Assembly (NCBI RefSeq): GCF_002763455.1
Contig: NZ_NIXK01000009.1
Span: forward strand, 59,006 to 123,005
DNA length: 64,000 nt
Source: Lentibacillus sediminis
GTDB lineage: Bacteria; Bacillota; Bacilli; Bacillales; Amphibacillaceae
Direction of reading: 5' to 3'
The position numbers and the translations under genes were made by a program. Positions 25,762 to 34,568 of this stretch are shown here, piece by piece; within the stretch, counting starts at the first letter, position 1; each line of letters begins with the position of its first letter. The notes under the pieces were generated by a model. The model was not told the DNA's origin. It worked only from the letters and a program-made list of their open reading frames with translations, and searched no databases.

Positions 25762-27864
25762 GTGAAGAAAGCAGTTCAATCTCTAAGTTTCGTGTTATTG
25801 CTTGTTCTTCTTACGGCACAAGTCTCGACCACTGCACAATCATCTTTGACCCAACAAGGTAATAAGCCTGCTGAAATGCTTAATAATGCGAATCAACAGA
25901 TGATTCAACAAATGATTCAACAAATGGATCCGAAAGAAAAAATCGGCCAGCTTGTGATGCCATCCACTCATGATAACGAGCAGAACATGCCGAATGAGGA
26001 CACCGAAGAGCTGATTAAAGAGTACAAAGCCGGTTCTGTCATCATTTACGGAAACCGTGACGCCAGCACGACGGCAGCCTATAACAATCAACTCCAGGAA
26101 TGGGCATCGGATACGCGTATGAATGTACCATTATTTTCAACAGCTGATCTTGAATATGGTGTTAACCAGCATGTAACAGATGCTACAGCATTTCCTCGTC
26201 AAATGGGAATTGCTGCAACAAGAGATTTAGAAGCAGCTAAGGAAATGGCAAGTGTCACAGCAAAAGAAATGAAAGCAACAGGATTTAACTGGAATTATTC
26301 CCCGCTTGCTGATGTAAATACCAATCCGAACAATCCTGTGATTGGCGTACGTTCCTTTGGAGAAAATACCGAGCTCGTTTCGGATATGACTGTTGCCCAA
26401 GTGGAAGGGTATCAAGAAAATGGCGTATTATCGACGCCAAAGCATTTTCCGGGGCATGGGGATACGAGTGAAGACTCTCATTATGACCTGCCTTCTGTCG
26501 GATACGACCTGCAAACACTAAAAGAGGTCCATCTTCCACCTTTCCAAGCTGCCATTGATGCTGGTGCTGCATCGATTATGACATCCCACGTAATCATTGA
26601 AGCTATTGATCCAGAGCTTCCGGCAACATTGTCAGAAGATGTTTTGACTGGATTGCTTCGTGAAGATATGGGCTTTAACGGGATTATCGTAACGGATGCT
26701 ATGTCGATGCAAGCTATTAAAGATAATTGGGGAGCAGGTGAAGCAGCCGTCATGACAATTCAGGCAGGAGCAGATATCGTCATGGCTACTGGAACATTGG
26801 AGGAACAAAAAGAAACCTTTGAAACTCTGCTTGCCGCCTATGAATCAGGTGAGCTTTCACAAAAACGCGTAGACGAGTCCCTTCAGCGGATTTTGTCAAC
26901 AAAGGTGATCTATGGGCTTTTTAATGATCGTTATGTCGATCCACAAGAAGCGACAGATATTGTGAATACGGAATCCCACAAGGAATTGGCGCAAAGCATG
27001 GCACAGGACTCGATGACTCTCGTGAAAAATGATGATACTTTGCCTTTTGATCCTGAATCCAATGAATCTACTTTTGTTGTTGGTCCGGAAATCTACAATC
27101 AAAGTCACTATATGGAAGATATTGCTGGTGCCGTGCAAGAGAAAACGAATGGGGAAGTGGAGACGTATGTCACTTCCGAAAATCCATCCGAAAGCGAAAT
27201 TGATGAAGTCGTCCAGCGTGCCGAACATGCAGATCGAATCATTGTTTCTACTTTTTCTGCCAGCGAACTTGCTGATGGTCAAAGCCAGTTGGTTAATGCC
27301 TTGGAGGAAATTGAAACTCCGGCTGTGTCCATATCTTTAGGCCTTCCATACGACATTAAGGAATACCCTGATGTGGATGCACACATAGCAACATACGCTA
27401 TTGAAAGATGGGGTTCAGCTGTCCCGGTCTCCTGGGAAGCTGCTGTCGATGTCATTTATGGTGCAAATCCGGGAGGCAAACTTCCGGTAACCATTGAAGG
27501 TCATTATGAGTTTGGTCATGGAGAGGATTATGAGGCAGAGGCGGAGCCACCTGAAAGTGCAGATGATATTAAAGCACATGTTGATCGGCTGGAGGATGAA
27601 GGAGCATTTGAAAGTGATATCGCTTCGCATGCTCTGAAACGTCATTTGACCGCAGTTAGCCATTATGAACAACAAGAAGCAGCAGAAAAAGTTATCAAGC
27701 ACATGCAAGGATTTAAAAGTTTACTGGATTATCAACAAGATAATGATTTGATCTCGCTAGACGCATATAACCTTCTTCAGTCTCAGGCAGATGCGTTAAT
27801 TGCGAAATGGGAAGCGTCCACTTTCTATTCAGATCGGGAGATGGCGCGCATATCGAGCACTTAA
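25762..27864 (+). CDS. Second secreted GH3 beta-N-acetylglucosaminidase with shared C-terminal domain
   Basis: About 700 residues, paralogue of the 21448 enzyme. Signal peptide QSLSFVLLLVLLTAQVSTTA; GH3 with NYSPLADVNTNPNNPVIGVR, KHFPGHGDTSEDSHYDLP and nucleophile IIVTDAMSM. Shared helical domain at about 598-684 (HLTAVSHYE, EKVIKHMQGFKSLLDY, LIAKW). Unlike its relatives it runs ~16 residues past the usual end, into a stretch that in other frames resembles a second, broken copy of the domain. The likely start is GTG 25762, nine bases after AGGAG; GTG 25756 is an alternative. Confidence 0.87.
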   Translation: MKKAVQSLSFVLLLVLLTAQVSTTAQSSLTQQGNKPAEMLNNANQQMIQQMIQQMDPKEKIGQLVMPSTHDNEQNMPNEDTEELIKEYKAGSVIIYGNRDASTTAAYNNQLQEWASDTRMNVPLFSTADLEYGVNQHVTDATAFPRQMGIAATRDLEAAKEMASVTAKEMKATGFNWNYSPLADVNTNPNNPVIGVRSFGENTELVSDMTVAQVEGYQENGVLSTPKHFPGHGDTSEDSHYDLPSVGYDLQTLKEVHLPPFQAAIDAGAASIMTSHVIIEAIDPELPATLSEDVLTGLLREDMGFNGIIVTDAMSMQAIKDNWGAGEAAVMTIQAGADIVMATGTLEEQKETFETLLAAYESGELSQKRVDESLQRILSTKVIYGLFNDRYVDPQEATDIVNTESHKELAQSMAQDSMTLVKNDDTLPFDPESNESTFVVGPEIYNQSHYMEDIAGAVQEKTNGEVETYVTSENPSESEIDEVVQRAEHADRIIVSTFSASELADGQSQLVNALEEIETPAVSISLGLPYDIKEYPDVDAHIATYAIERWGSAVPVSWEAAVDVIYGANPGGKLPVTIEGHYEFGHGEDYEAEAEPPESADDIKAHVDRLEDEGAFESDIASHALKRHLTAVSHYEQQEAAEKVIKHMQGFKSLLDYQQDNDLISLDAYNLLQSQADALIAKWEASTFYSDREMARISST

Positions 27865-28014
27865 GTGAAGTGATAGGCCCACATGCACCTGGTAGCGAGG
27901 TGGAAAAGGAAGCATCCAAGTATAGACTTTCAGCATGAGAATGCGTTGATTTCTACGGAGGCATTTAATTTTCTCCAGGATGATGCGGATGCTTTGATCG
28001 AGGAGTGGCAATAG
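27815..28014 (+). pseudogene. Decayed second copy of the shared C-terminal domain
   Basis: Beyond the end of the second GH3 enzyme the sequence still codes, in shifted frames, for pieces of the domain: HIEHLSEVIGPHAP with SEVEKEASKYRLS in one frame (the 'HLxxVSHYE...EKVxKHMxxF' part), then DFQHENALISTEAFNFLQDD and ALIEEWQ-stop (28012-28014) in another (the 'DYQxxNxLISxxAYxxLxxxADxLIxKW' part). At least two frameshifts are needed. It is a relic of a tandem domain or of a lost neighbouring gene. Confidence 0.65.
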
Positions 28015-28103
28015 TTTGATAGTTTGGAAGTACAAGGTCATCCTGGGCAGAGTGGTAAACTTTCCCAGGGTGCCTTCAAAAATTAAAAATGGAGGGGAAA
28101 TCA

Positions 28104-29627
28104 ATGAAAAAATGGTTTTTCATGGCTTTGGCGGTTGTCCTTTTGCTGGCATTAATACCGGCAGCGGCAGTTACCGGTATTGGAAAGACGGATTCAACGG
28201 GTGAGGAAAGTTTTTCGGCTGGTGTGGAAGTACTGCTTGATGAAGAACTGGATCAGCTGGAAGGCAAAAATGTTGGGCTGATCACGAATCCGACTGGTGT
28301 TGACCAGGAATTAAACAGTATTGTCGATACGCTGCACAATCACCCGGATGTGAATCTTGTTTCCTTATACGGGCCGGAACACGGTGTGCGCGGCAGTGAA
28401 CAGGCCGGGGATTATGTTGAGTTTTATATTGATGAAAGAACAGGGCTGCCTGTTTACAGTTTGTACGGGGAAACGCGGAAACCGACACCGGAAATGCTGG
28501 AGGGCGTTGATGTCCTGCTGTTTGACATTCAGGATGTCGGCACACGTTTCTACACGTATATCTACACGATGGCTTATGCGATGGAAGCCGCTGCGGAAAA
28601 TAACATCGAATTTATGGTGCTTGACCGTCCGAACCCGATCGGCGGTGTCAATGTAGAGGGGCCAGTGCTTGATCCTGACTACTCATCGTTTGTCGGATTG
28701 TACCCGATTCCGCTTCGCCACGGCATGACGGTTGGCGAGCTGGCATTGTTATTTAACGATGAGTTTGACCTTGGAGCGGATTTATCAGTGGTCGAAATGA
28801 ATGGATGGGAGCGTTCCGATTATTACGATGAGACACCGCTTGAATGGGTGCTTCCGTCACCAAATATGCCGACATTGGATACAGCTATCGTCTATCCGGG
28901 TGCCGCTTTGATCGAGGGGACGAATGTTTCGGAAGGACGCGGCACAACCAAGCCGTTTGAATTGATTGGTGCGCCATTCATTGATGGTGCCGAACTTGCA
29001 GAACAGCTGAATGATGCAGGACTTGCTGGTGTGCAATTCCGTTCTGCCTATTTCACACCGCAGTTTTCCAAACATGCTGGTGAGCTGTCCGGCGGCATTC
29101 AAATTCACGTAAAGGACAAAACAGCTTATCAGCCTGTGAAAACCGGTCTTACCATCGTTAAAACGATTCATGACATGTATCCGGATGACTTTGCATTCCG
29201 CGCTGAAAACAGCCAGGGCGTCTCCTTTTTTGATAACCTGATCGGCAATGGCTGGGTGCGCGAGGCGATCGAAAATGGCACATCCGTTGATGAGATCATC
29301 GCCAACTGGCAAGAAGGTTTGGAGGAGTTTAAAGACGTACGGAGAGATTACCTCCTGTATACCACAAGCGCCCAGGAGATGATCGACATGGCGGAACAAT
29401 TTGAAGCAGAAGGGGCGTTTGCAAATGATGGAGCAGCTCGTTCCTTAAAGGTCCATTTGAAGGCCGTGGAACGGTTTGAACAAAGGGCTGAAGCTGACAA
29501 AGTCGAAAAGCATATCAACAGTTTTAAATTGCTACTTGACCACCATCTGGGTAATGAGCTGATTTCCGAGGATGCGTATGAGGCGCTTTATGGAAAAGCG
29601 GAATCGATGATTGGCCAGTGGGGGTAG
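28104..29627 (+). CDS. namZ: Secreted exo-beta-N-acetylmuramidase (NamZ, DUF1343) with shared C-terminal domain
   Basis: 507 residues. Signal peptide (WFFMALAVVLLLALIPAAAV). DUF1343 domain: VGLITNPTGVD, LYGPEHGVRGSEQAGDYV with the catalytic glutamate, FDIQDVGTRFYTYIYTM, VLDRPNPIGG and EGTNVSEGRGTTKPFE. NamZ (B. subtilis YbbC) removes terminal MurNAc from peptidoglycan chains and works with NagZ. Residues ~420-507 are the shared helical domain (HLKAVERFEQ, KHINSFKLLLDHH, MIGQW). ATG 28104 follows GGAGGGG. The domain organisation places it in one extracellular salvage set with its neighbours. Confidence 0.9.
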   Translation: MKKWFFMALAVVLLLALIPAAAVTGIGKTDSTGEESFSAGVEVLLDEELDQLEGKNVGLITNPTGVDQELNSIVDTLHNHPDVNLVSLYGPEHGVRGSEQAGDYVEFYIDERTGLPVYSLYGETRKPTPEMLEGVDVLLFDIQDVGTRFYTYIYTMAYAMEAAAENNIEFMVLDRPNPIGGVNVEGPVLDPDYSSFVGLYPIPLRHGMTVGELALLFNDEFDLGADLSVVEMNGWERSDYYDETPLEWVLPSPNMPTLDTAIVYPGAALIEGTNVSEGRGTTKPFELIGAPFIDGAELAEQLNDAGLAGVQFRSAYFTPQFSKHAGELSGGIQIHVKDKTAYQPVKTGLTIVKTIHDMYPDDFAFRAENSQGVSFFDNLIGNGWVREAIENGTSVDEIIANWQEGLEEFKDVRRDYLLYTTSAQEMIDMAEQFEAEGAFANDGAARSLKVHLKAVERFEQRAEADKVEKHINSFKLLLDHHLGNELISEDAYEALYGKAESMIGQWG

Positions 29628-29701
29628 TTTCATAGGGTGGTTCCTTCGGCGGGCCGCGGCTCGCCGTGAGGGATCCTGTCCCTAAAGGGAGGAGAAACAT
29701 G

Positions 29702-31183
29702 ATGAAAAACAGATTCATTTCGGTCACGCTGGCTTGTGTTTTATCTGCATCTATGTTCGTTTCAGGAAGCGAAAAAGCTATAGCTGCTGGCGATCCTGTC
29801 GTGGAGCCCGGACCGCCAGGCAATGTCGAGATGCTCCAGCAGCCATTAGATGAAATAGACGGCGTGATGCAGCAAGGGATCGCTGATGGGTACATGGCAG
29901 GTTCTGTCTTCTTGACAGCCAGAGCCGGGACCATAGTGAAGCAAGACGCCTACGGATATGCGGCGCGCTATGTGGATGCTGACTATACGGAAATGGAAAA
30001 TCCGGTGGAGATGCAAACCGATACGATATTTGACTTAGCTTCCATTACGAAAGTGTTTACGGCGACGGCGGCCATGCAGTTATATGAACAGGGTGAATTT
30101 AACCTGGACGATCCGGTGGCGGATTACATTCCGGAATTTGCGCAAAATGGAAAGGCTGATGTAACGATCAGGCAATTGCTGACACACACATCCGGTTTTC
30201 CGGCATGGATCCCGTTTTATCGGACGGCGGAGACCCGCGAGGAAGCCTATCAGCAAGTTTTCTCAACGGCACTGGAACACGAGCCCGGCACCCATTACGG
30301 ATACAGCGATCTGAACATGATTACAGTTGCTGCAATAATCGAAGAAATTTCAGGCGAGCGGCTTGATCAGTATATAAATGAGCATATTACCGAACCGCTT
30401 GGGATGACGGACACGATGTTCAACCCGCCAGAATCATTAAAAATGCGCACCGCTGCAACGGAATATCAGCCGCAGACAGACAGGGGAATCGTATGGGGCG
30501 AGGTGCATGACGAAAACGCCTGGGCGATGGATGGCGTTGCCGGTCACGCCGGTTTGTTTTCTACTGCACAGGATTTAGCGGTATTTGCACAAATGATTCT
30601 TAATGACGGGATATATCAAGGCGAGCGTATTCTCGAAGCGGAGACCGTGGAGATAATGGAAACAAATGAAATTCCTGAGTTCCCTGGTGATGCGCACAGC
30701 TTGGCATGGGAACTGAACCAGGATTGGTATATGGATGACCTGTCCAGTCCGACAACGATGGGACATACCGGTTTTACGGGAACATCGATCGTTATTAATC
30801 CGGACAAAGAAACGGTAGCCATTTTACTGACAAATGCAGTCCACCCCACAAGAGAAGCGCCATCCACCAATCCGATACGTCGGGAAGTGGCAGAGAAGAC
30901 AGCCGCCGCCATTAATGCCTGGAGTGCTAACACGATGACAGAGCTTGTCGAGGATTTTGCAGCCCGCGACGAATTCTCAAACGATCAAGCCGCCCGTTCC
31001 TTACAGATCCATCTAAACGCGATCAGTCATTATGAAGACAGAGATTTGGCGGAAAAAGTGGTGAAACATATGGAAGGCTTTAACTATTTGCTGGATTATC
31101 AGCGGATGAATGAATTCATTTCCGAAGAAGCCTATGAAACGCTGAAAACGAATGCGGATTATTTGATCGGGAAATGGCGCTAG
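29702..31183 (+). CDS. Secreted serine hydrolase, class C beta-lactamase/AmiE-like, with shared C-terminal domain
   Basis: About 493 residues. Signal peptide, then a beta-lactamase-fold domain: nucleophile motif SITK in FDLASITKVFTATAAMQLYE, YSD in YGYSDLNMITVAA, QLLTHTSGFPAW, and HTGFTGTS near the end of the fold. B. subtilis AmiE (YbbE), an N-acetylmuramyl-L-alanine amidase next to nagZ and namZ, has this fold; synteny suggests the same job here. The shared domain fills ~410-493 (HLNAISHYED, KHMEGFNYLLDYQ, LIGKW). GGGAGGAG precedes two adjacent ATGs (29699, 29702). Confidence 0.85.
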   Translation: MKNRFISVTLACVLSASMFVSGSEKAIAAGDPVVEPGPPGNVEMLQQPLDEIDGVMQQGIADGYMAGSVFLTARAGTIVKQDAYGYAARYVDADYTEMENPVEMQTDTIFDLASITKVFTATAAMQLYEQGEFNLDDPVADYIPEFAQNGKADVTIRQLLTHTSGFPAWIPFYRTAETREEAYQQVFSTALEHEPGTHYGYSDLNMITVAAIIEEISGERLDQYINEHITEPLGMTDTMFNPPESLKMRTAATEYQPQTDRGIVWGEVHDENAWAMDGVAGHAGLFSTAQDLAVFAQMILNDGIYQGERILEAETVEIMETNEIPEFPGDAHSLAWELNQDWYMDDLSSPTTMGHTGFTGTSIVINPDKETVAILLTNAVHPTREAPSTNPIRREVAEKTAAAINAWSANTMTELVEDFAARDEFSNDQAARSLQIHLNAISHYEDRDLAEKVVKHMEGFNYLLDYQRMNEFISEEAYETLKTNADYLIGKWR

Positions 31184-31247
31184 TTCAATAGAAACATGGC
31201 GACAAACCAAGTTCTATATAAAAAAAGGGGAAGGAAGTGACAGTAAA

Positions 31248-33023
31248 ATGCAGGCAAAACGAAGAATTCCGTTTCTGCTGATTGCTGTGATGCTGCTCAT
31301 TTTACCGCTGATGCATCAGGAAAATGACGCAATGGTTCAAGCCTCCCAGGAAGATAACAGTAGCCTGGAGGAGAAGATCGATGCGGTGTTGGAGGAAGAG
31401 CGGCTGGATGGGACAACCACTGGCGTCAGTGTACGGAGTGCGGAGACTGGCGAGCTGCTTTATGAGGAAAATGGCGATCTCCGGCTCCACCCTGCCTCCA
31501 ATATGAAGCTCTTGTCAGGAGCGGCCGGAATGGAGAATCTTGGGCCGGATTACCAGTTTTCCACCGAGATATGGACAGATGGCGAGGTGCGGGGACCAGT
31601 GCTGCACGGGGATCTCTATCTGAAAGGGAAAGGCAATCCGACGCTAATGAAAGAGGATCTTGATGAATTTGCCCAAGATCTGAAGGAACAAGGGATTGAT
31701 CGAATCAAGGGGGATCTTGTCGGTGATGATACCTGGTATGATGATGTCCGTCTGTCGCAGGATCTCAACTGGTCCGATGAGCCGTTTTACACCGGTGCGC
31801 AAATCTCTGCGCTTACACTTGCACCGGACACCGATTATGATGCCGGGACTGTCGTGGTGGAAGTGATGGCGGCAGAGGAAGCAGGCGGCAAGGCAGAGGT
31901 CAAACTCACCCCGGAGACAGATTATGTCAACATCATCAACAACACGGAAATGGTGGCAGCATCCGAGGATAAGGATATTTCCATCCGGCGGCAACATGGA
32001 AATAACGATATAGTAATTGAAGGTCAGATGCCGGTTGACGGCTCGAACTCCAAATCATGGGTCTCGGTATGGGAACCGACGGGCTATGCGATGGATGTGT
32101 TTAAAAAATCCCTCAAGGAGCAGGGCATCCAGTTGATCGGGCAATCGTCGATTAAATTTGCTCCGACTCCGGAAGATGCAGACCTGTTAGCGGAAAAACA
32201 GTCCATTCCGCTTGAGGATATTTACACCAGATTTATGAAACTGAGCAATAACGGTCACGGCGAAGTGCTGACAAAGGAAATGGGCAAAGTACTGGAAGGT
32301 GAAGGAAGCTGGGATGCCGGTCTGGACGTGCTTGAAGAGACGGTGGCAGACTATGGTATGAAGCCTGATACGATGCTTTTGCGTGACGGTTCGGGCATGT
32401 CGCATAAAAACATGATCCCGGCCAATGAGATCAGCCAGCTGCTCTATGCGATCCAGGACGCGAGCTGGTTTCCGGCGTTTGAAGAATCACTGCCAGTCGC
32501 TGGCCATCCAGAGCGTTTTGTCGGCGGTACACTCAGATACCGAATGACCGAAGAACCTGTCCAGGGCAATGTATTGGCGAAAACCGGCTCGCTGACCGGC
32601 ATGTCTGCTTTGTCAGGTTATGTCACCACAGCGGATGGGGAAAAACTGACCTTCTCGATTATGATCAATAACTATTTGGGAGGATCGGTAAAAGGTATTG
32701 AGGATGAGATTGCGACAGTGCTGGCGAAACATGGGGAGGAAGATGCACAACCGGAAGAGTCAACGGTAGCGGATTTGCAAAATCTTGTTGGTGAATTGGC
32801 GGATGGCGGAGAATTTCAAGACGAGCGAGCAACCAGCCAAGCTGAAATGCATTTGAGTGCTCTTGCTCAATATGAAAGCTCTGAATCCATAGGTAAAGCG
32901 ATTAAACATCTGAATGGATTTAAGGCGCTGGTTGAACACCAGAAGGATAGCGAGTTGATTTCGGAGGCGGCTTATGAGGCGTTGATGGCTACGTCTGACA
33001 ATTTGCTGAGTAAATGGGAGTAG
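31248..33023 (+). CDS. Secreted D-Ala-D-Ala carboxypeptidase/endopeptidase (PBP4/DacB family) with shared C-terminal domain
   Basis: 591 residues. N-terminal signal, then S13-type peptidase: SxxK in HPASNMKLLSGAAG, SxN in FMKLSNNGHGEVL, KTG in VLAKTGSLTGMSALSG. It trims D-alanine and cuts cross-links in peptidoglycan. Residues ~506-591 are the most divergent copy of the shared domain (HLSALAQYESSES, KHLNGFKALVEHQ, LLSKWE). The gene ends with GCGTTGATGGCTACGTCTGA, which has a decayed look-alike at 37219-37264. Confidence 0.9.
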   Translation: MQAKRRIPFLLIAVMLLILPLMHQENDAMVQASQEDNSSLEEKIDAVLEEERLDGTTTGVSVRSAETGELLYEENGDLRLHPASNMKLLSGAAGMENLGPDYQFSTEIWTDGEVRGPVLHGDLYLKGKGNPTLMKEDLDEFAQDLKEQGIDRIKGDLVGDDTWYDDVRLSQDLNWSDEPFYTGAQISALTLAPDTDYDAGTVVVEVMAAEEAGGKAEVKLTPETDYVNIINNTEMVAASEDKDISIRRQHGNNDIVIEGQMPVDGSNSKSWVSVWEPTGYAMDVFKKSLKEQGIQLIGQSSIKFAPTPEDADLLAEKQSIPLEDIYTRFMKLSNNGHGEVLTKEMGKVLEGEGSWDAGLDVLEETVADYGMKPDTMLLRDGSGMSHKNMIPANEISQLLYAIQDASWFPAFEESLPVAGHPERFVGGTLRYRMTEEPVQGNVLAKTGSLTGMSALSGYVTTADGEKLTFSIMINNYLGGSVKGIEDEIATVLAKHGEEDAQPEESTVADLQNLVGELADGGEFQDERATSQAEMHLSALAQYESSESIGKAIKHLNGFKALVEHQKDSELISEAAYEALMATSDNLLSKWE

Positions 33024-33071
33024 GATGCTAGATTGACAGATTGATCAAGTCATAAGCAAACTGGGGAGCAA

Positions 33072-33108
33072 TTCAACCAGCGGGGGTAAAACCCCTGCTG
33101 GTTGAAGG
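33072..33108 (+). promoter_or_regulatory. Strong hairpin without T-run between DD-peptidase and endonuclease-fold genes
   Basis: TTCAACCAGCGGGG pairs with CCCCTGCTGGTTGAA (one bulge) around GTAAAA. No T-run follows, so it should not stop transcription by itself; it may stabilise or process the transcript. Confidence 0.5.
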
Positions 33109-33171
33109 ATCACCTTACTGGATACCCATCTTTACTCACGGTTTTCCATTCTTAGAAATGGAGGGATCTAT

Positions 33172-34281
33172 ATGAAAAAGTGGTATACACTCATTGCTGT
33201 TTTATTGTTTTTGCTATTGTCTTCAGTCGGTAGTGTCAGCGCGGATGAAAGTAACGAGAAGACAATCCGAGTTGCAACTTATAATATGCACACAGGTATT
33301 GGAACAGATGGCAATTACCATTTGGAAAGAATAGCCAATACGATTCGTGAATCCGGTGCAGACATTATTGGGTTGCAGGAAGTGGATGTTCACTGGAGCA
33401 GCAGGAGCGATTTTGAAAATCAAATCCAAATACTGGCTGACACATTGGATATGGACTATTTTTTTGCACCAATTTACAATTTTGATCCGCTTGCATCAGG
33501 GGAGCCAAGAAGACAATACGGTGTAGCCGTTTTAAGCAAATACCCGATATTGCATGCTGAAAACCGCGAGATAGCAAGGTTGTCGACACAGGATGCTAAC
33601 CCAGTCCCGACACCTGCTCCGGGTTTTCTTGAAGCGCAAATCCATGTCAAGGGAGAAGAAGTGTGGTTTTATGTCACACACCTTGATTATCGCTCAGATC
33701 CGACCGTTCGGGAAATGCAGGTCAGTGATATGCTCGACATTATGCCCGCCCACCCTAACAATATTTTAGTCGGTGATATGAATGCGACACCTGAATCACC
33801 TGAATTGGCACCGCTTTTTCAGCAGTTTGAAGACACGTGGGACTTAACAAATGAGGAACCAGGCTATACGTTTCCGGCAGAAGCTCCGGATAGAAGAATA
33901 GATTATGTGTTAACAGCAACAGGGATGGATGTCCAGTCAGCAAGTGTTATTCCGTCGATGGCATCCGATCATCTTCCGGTTACGGCAGATATCATCCTTG
34001 AGCCTGGGAGCAATCCATTTGATGCCTCCAGTTTAGCGGATCTTGTTGCGTATTTTGAGGAAGAAGGGGAATTAGCCGATGTTGAGGCTGCTCGTGCATT
34101 GAAGATCCACCTGGCTTCTGTCAGCCATTATGAAGACATTGGCTCAGGGGAAAGGGTCGTCAAACATATGGATGGCTTTAAAAGATTGCTGGATTATCAG
34201 CGTGAGAATGCATTACTTTCAGAACAAGCCTATGAAACACTCAAAATAGACGCGGATTATTTGATAGGTAAATGGCGTTAG
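33172..34281 (+). CDS. Secreted endonuclease/exonuclease/phosphatase-family hydrolase with shared C-terminal domain
   Basis: 369 residues. Signal peptide (LIAVLLFLLLSSVGSVSA), EEP domain at about 30-280: RVATYNMHTGIG, IIGLQEVDVHW with metal-binding Glu, YVTHLDYRSDP, LVGDMNATPESPE and DYVLT...SDHLPVTADI. The fold includes DNases, sphingomyelinases and inositol phosphatases; substrate is not evident. Residues ~285-369 are the shared domain (HLASVSHYEDIG, KHMDGFKRLLDYQ, LIGKW). It ends the cluster and is followed by a terminator. A nuclease/phosphatase would fit nutrient scavenging or matrix turnover. Confidence 0.87.
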   Translation: MKKWYTLIAVLLFLLLSSVGSVSADESNEKTIRVATYNMHTGIGTDGNYHLERIANTIRESGADIIGLQEVDVHWSSRSDFENQIQILADTLDMDYFFAPIYNFDPLASGEPRRQYGVAVLSKYPILHAENREIARLSTQDANPVPTPAPGFLEAQIHVKGEEVWFYVTHLDYRSDPTVREMQVSDMLDIMPAHPNNILVGDMNATPESPELAPLFQQFEDTWDLTNEEPGYTFPAEAPDRRIDYVLTATGMDVQSASVIPSMASDHLPVTADIILEPGSNPFDASSLADLVAYFEEEGELADVEAARALKIHLASVSHYEDIGSGERVVKHMDGFKRLLDYQRENALLSEQAYETLKIDADYLIGKWR

Positions 34282-34305
34282 GCTAAAACTTTAAAATCTC
34301 AATAA

Positions 34306-34348
34306 TGACCAGGTTGCCGGGACAATGTTTTGGCAGCCTGGTTTTTTG
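34306..34348 (+). terminator. Terminator of the secreted-enzyme cluster (dispersed family, copy 3)
   Basis: ACCAGGTTGCC and GGCAGCCTGGT form the stem around GGGACAATGTTTT; TTTTTT follows. Same family as 19876 and 20984. Confidence 0.88.
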
Positions 34349-34568
34349 GTATGAACTGGGAATACTAATGGCAATATTTTAGGGGCAAAGACAAAGTTTA
34401 CTATCGAGCCACTTTGCGTGTACTTTGTCTAAGGATGTTTTATGTCATGATATTCCACTTTCGAGCCATACTGCTGAAAAACATAACATTTTTAGGCAAG
34501 GGTTAATTTATCTCTAACGGGAATACTGCTATTAGAATACATCTACTAACTGAAAGGAGAAAACAAAC

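Noticed and set aside
28036..28075. Hairpin CCTGGG...CCCAGG before namZ as a terminator
   Set aside because: Six pairs with a long loop and no T-run; too weak to call.
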